From contig JAMDHS010000030.1 of NCBI GenBank assembly GCA_029717555.1, positions 1 through 64,000 on the forward strand: a DNA stretch of 64,000 nucleotides, written 5' to 3'. The position numbers were made by a program, and so were the translations under genes. The notes beneath the pieces were generated by a model. It had not been told where the DNA came from. It was given only the letters and a program-made list of their open reading frames with translations, and did no database searches. Positions 55,559-64,000 of this stretch are shown here, piece after piece. Each line of letters opens with the position of its first letter. The first letter of the stretch is position 1. Origin of the DNA: Peribolospora baueri. Taxonomy: Eukaryota > Basidiomycota > Peribolosporomycetes > Peribolosporales > Peribolosporaceae.

Positions 55559-56365
55559 TTATTTCCCTTTCATCATCTCCGCGTTCTGTTCCATTCATGT
55601 CGAGAACGGGATGGAAGGGAAGATGGGATAAGCGAGAGGACGTGCGTTGCGAGTGACGGATCTGTCTTTGCTCCGCGTGTGGACGAGAATGACGGGCAGG
55701 ACGCTGGCGGGGATCGCTCACCTGCTCTGCAAATCGCGCGCCCACTCGCTCCGAGTGCTGTATGACCAGAGGAGGGACGGAAAAGGCGAAACTCAAAGCT
55801 TGGTCAGACAGGACGAAAGACGAAAGACGAAAGACGGGCGGATCGATGCTGTCCGCGCAACGACGGCGTCCAGCGAGCGAGACGCGCCACGCAACGCACC
55901 TTGAGGAATTTGTCAGTGCAGTTGTTCACGCATTCGTTCTGTGGGGGACGACCAGTGTGGGAGCGTGCATCAGCGCGGGCCGCTCGCTCATGACTTCTAT
56001 GACGACGGGGGCGCACCTCTTTGGAAGAGAGAGAGCGGGACGTGAAGTCGTTGACGCAGGACGTGAAGCAGCGCTCGACGAGGCCGGTGTAGAGATGCAT
56101 GAAATCCTTCATCTGGGTAAGTCAAGGGGGAGAGGGCGAGTGAAGCGACCAAGTGGGGTAAGTCGACGAAGATGGGCATTGGCGAGTCAACCGTCGAAGA
56201 CGGGACGGACCTGCTTCTGCTCGATGATCTGCGTCATCGCCGCCTGCTCGGAGGCGCTGAGGTTGGACATATCCTGCGTCGGAAAAGGATTCGGAGACGA
56301 CAGTGGGGGTCGGTTTGATCAGCTTCAAACTCGCCCTGACATGCTCACTTGCCGTGGCTCACCAT
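55559..56365 (-). CDS. TIM9: Mitochondrial intermembrane-space chaperone Tim9
   Basis: Small TIM that, with Tim10, escorts carrier proteins to the TIM22 translocase. Six exons: 56365..56363 (ATG alone), 56273..56211, 56112..56017, 55938..55900, 55757..55722, 55585..55559; 87 residues, as expected. The twin CX3C motifs are Cys37-x3-Cys41 ([11 protein letters not shown]) and Cys57-x3-Cys61 ([11 protein letters not shown]). Flanking family sequence: [29 protein letters not shown] and [12 protein letters not shown]. The N-terminus [11 protein letters not shown] arises by splicing the start codon to the next exon. Shares a ~290-bp divergent promoter with TIF6. Confidence 0.96.
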
Positions 56366-56657
56366 GTTGGCCGAGCGAAGTGGACAGGGCGGAGGAAGTG
56401 GTGTCGCGGACGAACGAGCGAAGCAATCGAGAGGTGAACGTAGACGAAATTCCACAGCCAGCTTCTGATCAGGGTCACGTGCACAAACAAATCTAGACGA
56501 TGTGAACCAGTCGAAGAAGTAGAGTCGGTCCTCACCTTTCATCGGCTCGCCTCCATCCCCCTCCCGTATCCCTCCAATCCGGCAAAGAGCGTTCATTCAG
56601 TTTGGCACTACGAGACAAGAGAGTACCTGAGGAAAGCACCGCACCTTCACCATCAGC

Positions 56658-58193
56658 ATGGCCGTCCGTGAGTAAACGGGGCAAAAGTGAGGAGAACTAA
56701 GACCGATTCGATTCCATTTCGTCCGGTTCATCATCGACCAAGCGTACTCACACGAAGGAAACCTTTCCCCTCCTCAGGCACGCAATTCGAAAACAGCTCC
56801 GAGATTGGCGTATTCTCCAAGCTCACCAACAGGTGAGAATTGCCGCTGCGAGAATAGTCAAGCACGTACTAAATCTCATTCCATCCTGCTCCTTCTTCCT
56901 CTTCTCCTCCGCTTCTCATTTCGTCCTCGCTACCAATCATAAAAGCTACTGCTTGGTCGCTATCGGAGGCTCTACAAACTTTTACAGCACGTTTGAGGCG
57001 GAGCTTGGCGATGTCATTCCCAGTGAGCTAGCCGACACTTCTTCCGCTTGCAGGTCGCCGCCTCAAATCCCGGCAGCGAGTTTTTGTTGCTCATCAGCAT
57101 TTCTTCTTCGTTCCTCTTCAGTTGTCCACACCACTGTTGGAGGAACCCGAATTGTTGGCCGCCTGACAGCAGGCAACCGACACGGCCTTCTCGTGCCCTC
57201 TTCGACAACCGACCAGGAACTCCAACACCTCCGCAACTCTTTACCGGAATCGGTCGCCATTCGACGCGTCGAGGAAAGGCTCTCTGCGCTTGGAAACGTC
57301 ATTGTTGCCAATGACTATGTCGCTCTTGGTGAGTTGGCTCGGCGTGACTCGGCCGTTTACTCAATGTCGTTTTAGACAGTCGTGCCGGCTAGCATGTGAC
57401 ACTGTCCGAGCTTCCGCCTCACGTTTGCCTCTCGTCTGACACGCCCCGCCTCTACAATTTCTCGCCGATTCCCTCGATCCGTACGCAAGTCCACCCCGAC
57501 GTGGACCGAGAAACGGAAGAGGTCATCGCCGACGTCCTCAAGGTCGAAGTCTTTCGACAAACGATCGCAGACCAAGTCCTCGTCGGCAGCTATTGCACCC
57601 TGAGCAACCAAGGAGGGCTTGTGCACCCCAAGACGAGCATACAGGATCAAGACGAGCTTAGCTCCTTGTTGCAGGTGCCTTTGGTGGTGCGTGTCCCTCA
57701 CCCACCAAGTCATGTCTATAAATCGACGGACATACGATGGCGACTCAACCGAACCGAACCGACCTGCTTTATTTTCCTCGCTACGTCCCGCCCACGGACT
57801 ATAGGCCGGTTCCGTAAACCGAGGAAGCGATCTCGTCGCCGGCGGCATGGTCGTCAACGACTGGAGCGCCTTCACCGGCGTAGATACCACCGCGACGGAG
57901 CTCAGCGTCATCGAAGCCACGTTCAGTGAGTTATCACTCGGCATTCTCGAACTTCGAACCACTGCTCACCATGACCTACTCTGTACTTCCTAAACAGAAC
58001 TGCAAGGGCAAGAGTCTACCGCAATCGTCACGGACATGCGCGATGGTGAGCGCCGCCCTCCCATCCGTTCCTTATTCGTCTAGTTTCCTTACGCGGCAGT
58101 GCTCTTCCGCCTGCTGACCAACGACATTGTCTGGTTTGCCCCTTCGCACGACCGCCATTATACCATTCAGCCCTCGTCGACGCATACGCATGA
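56658..58193 (+). CDS. TIF6: Translation/60S biogenesis factor eIF6
   Basis: Binds the 60S subunit, prevents premature 40S joining and is needed for 60S maturation. Eight exons: 56658..56667, 56778..56832, 56946..57022, 57122..57328, 57490..57686, 57805..57925, 57998..58045, 58171..58193; 245 residues, exactly the conserved length. It starts [20 protein letters not shown] and goes on through [69 protein letters not shown] and [20 protein letters not shown]. The five-fold pentein fold motifs are all there. The first exon is 10 nt. The intron before exon 5 uses a CAAG acceptor. Confidence 0.97.
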
Positions 58194-58752
58194 CTACTCG
58201 TTCACGTCGTCCTTCTTTCCTGGCAGACCGACCTGTGTTCTTTCTCCCCATCTCTCTTCCGCAATCCATGGTTCGTGAAGGCCGCTTGGTGCTTCGCTCG
58301 AAACCTTTCGCTCAACGCGCACCTCGGGGAAGTGGAGCCTCTCTTCTTCAAAATGCCCCTCTGTGTCTGTCTTAGCCATTTCCTTAGACCTTATCCGGCC
58401 CTGGGTGGTGTCACCCTCCACGCACGTGTTATGACCTCCTGCTTCCTCTTTGTGACGCACACAACTCATCCACAAGCGAATATACCACCGCGCACCTCAC
58501 TCGCTCGCCAATGTACCCCTCTCCTTTTCCTTACCCCTCTCCTTTTCCCCAATGGCTCCTTTCGCAGCCGAGGCTCGTAGAATCACTTTTTGCGGTGGAA
58601 AGGTCCAAGGGCCACCGGAGGGTAGTCAGATTCTACCCGCATCTTTCTACGTACATGGACACATAGCGTTCCAGAGAGGACGGTTCTCAAGACAGCAAGT
58701 TCGAACCCGCCACGCAAACAGACCCCGGCTAGACCAAGGAAGGCGGGTCGGC
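58194..58752. other. Convergent 3' region TIF6/CDT1
   Basis: 559 bp between stop codons. CTCTCCTTTTCC is repeated near 58520..58550. No gene seen. Confidence 0.5.
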
Positions 58753-61198
58753 TCAAGCGGCCGATAACTCTCTCCGGATCCTCTCTCTAACCTCCTTCAA
58801 TCCCATCCGACCTCCTTCCTTTTCCCCAAACCCGCTCCCGCTCGCCCCTACAGCCGCGACGCCTTCCATCATAACCCATTCCCCGCCCTTCTCAATCCTT
58901 TTCACCCTTGCAAAACCGGGACACAACCGATCGAGCAACCGCAATGCGTCCTCCGCCTCTGCAAGGGAGAGGGTGATCTTGGACGACTTTACGATGGATG
59001 CCAGCACCTCTGATAAGGGTAGGGCACACCGTCGCGGAGCTTTTCGCGGGGACGAGTTGGTGGCGGTGGTGGAAGAGCTGGAGGGTGGGACGGCCGTGAA
59101 GAGCCTGCCCATGAAGGGGAAGATGAGTGAGACACGTACATAAAGTAGGAAATGGGTCAGCACACAAATAAACATATGCAAAGAAGAAGACACAAAATCG
59201 AACGGCGCTATTATCGAGACGGGCACGCGATGCACGTACATGTATACAGCATCAGCGACGTCCGACAATCGACTTAGCATACTCCTCCGCCGGATGGCGT
59301 CCATGCCGTTGGCAGATGCGTCGCCAAGGGACGAGGAAGTGGAGGAAAGGAGGGGAGAAGGACGTTGTAGCCCCGCACGTCGTGCCTGCTCTTTCGCTTT
59401 GATCTGTTTTTTTCCCAGAATAAGACATGAGTGGTTCGATAAAAAGGAGGCAGAAAACAAGAAGGAGGTATCCGAACGCTCGGCTCACCCGCTCCATCAA
59501 GCTCATTTTCCTGCCCTCTGTCGTCGTCTCGTTCGTCGTCTCAATGAATGCCGGGGATCCTAGCCCTCCGCCCATCATCGCCGCCGTTGCCTCCTCTCTA
59601 TCCTCCGCAATAGCTCCTAATTGGGCGATCTTCCTCTTTCTGGGACTCAAACCCAGAGCGCTCACAGGACGGTTCTTGGCGAGGAGCACGCTTGCGTCGA
59701 TGCACGGTAATCTTGCCTGTGGCAGGGGCGGGAGGGAGGAGAGGTCGAAAGAGGGGTGCCAAGATGCAGGCAAGCCTTTACTCTCTAACGGATCCAAGTC
59801 CGACCTGTGTTGGTCGAGAGAAAACGCCGAAAGGATAAAGTCGGGCAAGCCACCCTTCTTCTCCGCCCTGTGCTTCGTGGCCGGCGGTGTAGGAGGTATG
59901 TCCGGCCGGTCGTTGAACGCCGCCAAGTCGGTGTTTCTCAGCGTACGTACGGCGCCTCTCTCGGATGGCGTCGACGGAGGGCTGGTAGTCGGCGACGCAA
60001 CATCCTCGTCCGAGACTGGGCGCGATGCGACCCGTCCTCCTGTGCGATTTGTGGAGGGCGGCGTTGGGAGATCACCGAGGACGAGGCCCGATCGTCGACG
60101 ATTCGACGAAGGTGTCGACGGAACAGTCTCCACCGCACTGGACTTCGCGGAAGCAGGCGCTCCCAACCTCTTGACGAAAGCCTGGTGCTCCCTCGCCACC
60201 CTATCCAAGATTCGTCTCGACACTTCGGCCTTGCGCGCTTCGCTTCCATTGCTCCAGAGCGCAACAATGCTCATCCCTTCCCGGGCGTGCTGCTTCCTAA
60301 TCTGGGCTCTACTAGGGCTTGACGGTGGCGTCTTGGATGCACCCCCAGGGGAGCCGATAGTGCGGGGTCCAGCGACAAGGTAGTTCATCTCCAAGTTGGC
60401 CTGCGCCTCCGCAGCAGGAGCAGGCCGGCAGAGTTCAAACTCGATCCCTAGGCCCCACGTCCACGCCTTTCTGCCGCCGCCGGAGGCTGTGGCAGTCATA
60501 TCAAGACAGCGAGTACGAGTGACGAGAAAGCCGAGGCCTTTGATCTCCTCCGGCGTCCTCTCTGCTCCGTCGCCGTTGGCCTCGGCATCTCCGCCCAGCG
60601 AAGAAGGCCGATCCGACGAAGAAGCGATTCCTCCATCTCCCCCGGCCCAAATCCATACCAGCCGTGCAAATTCTTGCGGACCAAAGCGCTTCCCGCTACT
60701 GAGTTCCACTGAGGGACGAAGGGCTTTGTAGGAGATGATGTTCTCCAAGCGGACCGTGTTTCGGGAAGATCCGTCGTCGAACCCATCTCCGGAGGAGGCG
60801 GTAGAGACGGCAGATGCAGTCGAGAGGCCGGCAGTGGAAAGGTGAAGAAGTAGGGCGTGTTCGAGAGCAGAGTGCAAAGCAAGCAGGTTGGCGTAGTGGG
60901 GTGGCAGAGCGAGACCCGAATCAAGGTGTCCGGCCAGAAGCGCCCTGTCGGCCCCCGGATTTGGACTGACGTCCTTCGCCGCCCCGGACGAGGGACCCGC
61001 TCGCTCTCGTAAACGATTAACAGGGATGGAGGAAGGGCCGAAAAGAGTACCTGATCCGCCGCGAGACGATTGGGGAGAGAAGGGAGACTTGGGGTCGTCC
61101 GATGGCACCCTCGGGCCCTTCGTCGCTCGCCCGACTTTCGTGGGAGTTCGGGGAGCCACTGATCTAGGAGCGGCGGGAGGGGGGGAGGTAAGAGACAT
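58753..61198 (-). CDS. CDT1: DNA replication licensing factor CDT1
   Basis: Loads MCM helicase at origins with ORC and Cdc6. Exons 61198..59489, 59403..59240, 59104..58753; 741 residues. The N-terminus is basic and Ser/Pro-rich with many SP/TP sites (CDK control likely). A central winged-helix region runs from LPPHYANLLALHSALEHALL through RLENIISYKALRPSVELSSG and LGFLVTRTRCLDM. The C-terminal MCM-binding winged helix includes RRRSMLSRLSDVADAV, LPLSEVLASIVKSSKITLSL and EDALRLLDRLCPGFARV, which is the Cdt1 signature. Before it stands SPRKRKIAQLGAIAEDREEA, a possible nuclear localisation segment. Assignment rests on domain order and motif style rather than a database match. Confidence 0.85.
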
Positions 61199-61837
61199 CG
61201 AAGAGGTGGTCGGTCGGCCAGCCGCTCTGCGCTCCTCTTCCTCGTCTGAATCAATGTATAAAGTAAACGTCTAGAGAGAGACACGAGTAGCGCTAGAGAT
61301 GTATCCCAGAGAAGTCACTTAAGCGCCCCGCGGCCGGGGGGGGATCACGTGACTCTTGAGTAACATCCACGCAGATCATGGGTCAACATTTTTCGGAAGC
61401 GAGGTTGAAAGAAACAAAAGTACCCAAGAAGCCGTTACAAGTACACGGGAAAATGAGACGAGAACAAGAACAAAAGAGCCAATGCCCAATAAAGGGACGA
61501 GCAGAGCGTTGTTTCCGCTCGACGTGTTTGCGTGACAGGAGAGGGATGACGGACCTCGGAATTTTTGTACCGGTCTGCCTCCACTCGCCGTCCAGCGGCT
61601 AAATGCGGGCCATGTGGTAATGCTCATGTAGATAGTAGAGAGGAGTAATATCTGCGGTGTGGAGGGAGAAAGAAACAGATAAACAAAGAGAAGGATGAAC
61701 GTGTATGTCAGAAATAAAGAAAGGGAGGGACTGTGTGTGGTGGCTGACGACGAGTATCATGGCAAACGACGCCGCTCACCTTGTGTGTGCCCTCATAGTA
61801 GGACGGCTATCCGTTCGAGTCCAATCCGGTCCGCAAA
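61199..61837. other. CDT1 upstream region
   Basis: 639 bp between the CDT1 start and the coiled-coil protein stop, both minus strand. No gene or repeat seen. Confidence 0.5.
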
Positions 61838-62224
61838 TCAAAGGCCTCGTCCCCAGCTCCACAACCTCATCCCCGGGCTTGACGATGCACCCTCGGCCTT
61901 CATCCCCGGTTCCGCCTTGGACGGCGGACTGGACGCGACGGGCGCCTTGGACGTCGCCGCGCCAGGTATGACCATGAACTCCCTCGACGGCGAGAATTCG
62001 GCCCTGGCCAGACTCCGGACCCTCAACTCCATCTCACACACCCTCCTCTCCAGATCGCGCATCTCCCTCCTCAGCCACTCGTCCTCGGCGGTCAGCCGCC
62101 TCTGCGCCTCGACCAGCGCGTCCAGTCGTTGTCGCTCGTCATCCGTCAGGGTGGACAGGGTTCGGGCAGAGAGGAAAGAGGTCGGCGAGGCGGGTTGGCG
62201 AATGTAATAGACCGAGGTGGCCAT
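61838..62224 (-). CDS. Small coiled-coil protein, function unknown
   Basis: Single-exon frame of 128 codons from ATG 62224 to TGA. Residues ~22-72 form a strong charged heptad pattern (LTDDERQRLDALVEAQRRLT then AEDEWLRREMRDLERRVCEM and ELRVRSL), predicting a coiled coil. It is preceded by a short Tyr/Pro segment and followed by a Ser/Pro/Ala-rich tail ending LWSWGRGL. I recognise no family. A GTG-started extension upstream exists, but the ATG is preferred. It could be a real small gene or one exon of a larger one; the 1.3 kb upstream has no other exon I can support. Confidence 0.5.
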   Translation of the reverse strand: MATSVYYIRQPASPTSFLSARTLSTLTDDERQRLDALVEAQRRLTAEDEWLRREMRDLERRVCEMELRVRSLARAEFSPSREFMVIPGAATSKAPVASSPPSKAEPGMKAEGASSSPGMRLWSWGRGL

Positions 62225-63509
62225 CGTGAACGGCAGGGGTGGCGCCGTGGGGAGCCCAAGTGGCACGTAGATTGTAGCGGAAGACGGATTCGACGGCCGA
62301 TGGAGGAAGGAGCGGAGAGTGATGCGAGGGAAGAGGCAAAGACAGAAGGAGAGACCAGAGGCGGGGTATTTTCAAATCGACGAAAAAAAACCGAGGAGTG
62401 TGTGGTCCGGCACACGGCAATGACGGAGCCCCTCGGGAAGAAGACGGTGGCCGCAGGTATCCTTTCGCCGAAGCAAGTCCTGAAACCTGGTCGCCGTCCG
62501 CGCTGGTACACAGAGAGAGGTTAAGCGTGCGTCGAGAAAAGCGTCGGCCTTGAGACAAAGAGAAGCTGATGATGGTATGGTCGTGGGGAGGCGGTCGACG
62601 TCGCCGTCGTCCAAGAGAACCGGAAGGGGACGATACAGTGGTGCCAAGTAGGAGGGATATCCAAGAAGGAAACGTCGGGGTGTCCAGGAGGAAGAGCGAG
62701 CGGAGAACAAGAGCGAGCGCGTGCGTTTTAGTGGAAGTGAGCGACTTGGCTTTGAAATTACATGCGGGTTCAGTCTGTCAGGAGGGAGAGAAGTAGTTAA
62801 GGAAAAAGGAAAGGGATCAGGAAAGGCGGAGCGAGGCAAGCCGGCAATAGCAAGCGAGGATGGAGAATGAAGGAAGAACGGGGTAAGTGGCGAGGATGGA
62901 GATGAGGAGACATGAGATTGGAGTGGAGATCGAGATCGAGATACAAAGACATCGACCGCAGCAGGCCCAGCCCAGGCCAAGTTCGCATGGCGATAGCAAC
63001 GACAGGGCGAAAGAAAGGCAGACAGGCGAGGTTCTTGAAGGATTAATGAAGCTGTCATCGGTGTGACTCCAGACTCTATTGATAGCTTTTGTGGATGGTC
63101 TAGGAGACGAATATCCCGAGCATGAGCAACTATGGTGAGTACAGGTAACTGCTGCAGGTGCCTATGGAGCGAGAGAGAAGACGAGAAGCTAAACGAGACG
63201 GCGAGTGAGGGATGGATGGTTGAAACGTCTAAGCCGGATCCGATGCTCAGGTCGAAAACGATGAATGGGAACTTATGGACGGAGCGCGCTGGGCCGGTGA
63301 AGCAGACATAGCGAGACGCGGGGAGAGCGGCGCCGAACGAGAATTACAATAGAAGGGAAGAAAAAAACGACAAAGAGAAAGCAAACCCGATTCCCGTGGA
63401 GAAGGCGAAAAGGTGCGCCTCAGCGACTGTACTTCGTCGCGAGCGCGCGAACCAAGGGCGTTCCGACCGACATTTTTTGGCGTCCGTGCATTGACATCCG
63501 ACCGTATCA
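62225..63509. other. Intergenic region, 1.3 kb
   Basis: GA-rich on the plus strand (62640..63030), with no motif-supported exon. Probably the leader and promoter of the coiled-coil gene plus the 3' flank of the next gene. Confidence 0.45.
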
Positions 63510-64000
63510 TCAACGAGTTCTCTCCTTTCCCTTTCCCTTCCCCTTGTTTGCGGTCCCGTCAACTCCTCCTCTGCCCCGAGCCGTGTCACCCGCGGCATCA
63601 TCCCCATGCGCATCATTACCATATGTGGGGTCGGCGGCAGCGGCAGCCGCGGAGGAGGCCGACGGGGACATAGGTGGAGCGGGAACGGGGGCGTAACTGA
63701 CCGAACGGATCGTCCTCGCGCTCTTCCCTGATGACAGCGGCGCTCGATGTGGATAGGGCGTGGTGGGAGACACCGGTTCGACACCGGCGCCGGCGGTGTT
63801 CGCCGAAACTGGTTCATGGTCTGTGGCGCGGGAGGGAGAAGAAGGACCGTTGGCAGTGGGGGAAGCGGGTGTGAAGTTGCCTCTAAGAGGACTCGATCGG
63901 AGTGGGAGCGGGCCCGAAGCCCCATTGACGGTCGCGCCTCCGATTCGACCGAGAGGAACGGAGAGCGTGGTGAAGTCGGCCGAAAGCCGCGCACGCTCCC
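63510..64000 (-). CDS. Partial gene, Ser/Pro/Ala-rich C-terminus
   Basis: Open frame entering from beyond the right edge and ending at the stop at 63510..63512, about 163 codons. Sequence is low-complexity: FTTLSVPLGRIGGATVNGAS, then Ser/Pro-rich (SPLRGNFTPASPTANGPSSP), an Ala run and a basic end (NKGKGKGKERTR). Many SP/TP dipeptides suggest a phosphorylated disordered tail of a regulatory protein. Continuous frame to the window edge and coding-like composition are the only evidence; the family cannot be told. Confidence 0.5.
   Translation of the reverse strand, partial: ERARLSADFTTLSVPLGRIGGATVNGASGPLPLRSSPLRGNFTPASPTANGPSSPSRATDHEPVSANTAGAGVEPVSPTTPYPHRAPLSSGKSARTIRSVSYAPVPAPPMSPSASSAAAAAADPTYGNDAHGDDAAGDTARGRGGVDGTANKGKGKGKERTR

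Noticed and set aside
58685-58705. tRNA B-box-like sequence (GTTCGAACCC)
   Set aside because: No A box or cloverleaf could be drawn around it.
59427-60383. A 318-codon plus-strand frame
   Set aside because: It lies entirely opposite CDT1 exon 1, which has family motifs and correct splicing. The plus frame has none.

Overview
The window is nuclear DNA of a basidiomycete fungus. The genes are dense and cut by many short GT-AG introns (about 50-200 bp), the DNA is GC-rich, and the proteins are fungal (Rlm1/MEF2-type MADS box, Sfh5, Sfm1, Bcy1, Aar2). Very small first exons are common. The lineage below Basidiomycota (a Pucciniomycotina or Ustilaginomycotina yeast or smut relative) is a guess. 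All gene models were built by hand from reading frame, splice signals and family motifs. Exon lengths were checked for phase.

Layout. 0-9 kb: an acyl/malonyl-CoA synthetase (-), a 3.2 kb gap, and a DHA2-type MFS transporter (+). 9.4-11.3 kb: the U5 snRNP assembly factor AAR2 (-). 11.5-13.1 kb: a decayed Ty3/gypsy retroelement. 14.5-18.7 kb: complex I subunit NDUFA1 (-), pantothenate synthetase (-), and a 100-residue secreted Pro-rich protein (+). 18.9-19.7 kb: a pogo/Fot1-like MITE. 20.5-25.6 kb: a single-pass membrane protein (-) and the phosphatidylinositol-transfer protein SFH5 (-). 26.5-29.8 kb: a MEF2-type MADS-box regulator (-). 31.1-36.4 kb: an aldo/keto reductase and a dihydroxyacetone kinase in tandem (+). 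36.5-44.4 kb: a 2-oxoglutarate/Fe(II) oxygenase, a short-chain dehydrogenase and a secreted GH127 glycosidase, all (-). 45.1-49 kb: SFM1 (-) and the PKA regulatory subunit (+), divergent. 50.9-52.6 kb: a secreted alpha/beta hydrolase (+). 53.1-53.9 kb: a perfect 91-bp palindrome beside a PIF/Harbinger transposase piece. 54.2-61.2 kb: a housekeeping block with RPS25 (+), TIM9 (-), TIF6/eIF6 (+) and CDT1 (-). 61.8 kb to the end: a small coiled-coil protein and the 3' end of a Ser/Pro-rich gene.

How genes may work together. The aldo/keto reductase and dihydroxyacetone kinase could form an oxidative glycerol route (glycerol to dihydroxyacetone to DHAP). RPS25, TIM9 and TIF6 are growth genes close together, and the RPS25 promoter carries a double TTAGGG box of the kind bound by Tbf1. 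No CRISPR array, rRNA or convincing tRNA was seen. I found no clear new multi-gene system. The most unusual signals are a likely U2-type AT-AC intron in the aldo/keto reductase, the perfect 91-bp palindrome, and a stop-free, frame-preserving intron inside the splicing-factor gene AAR2.
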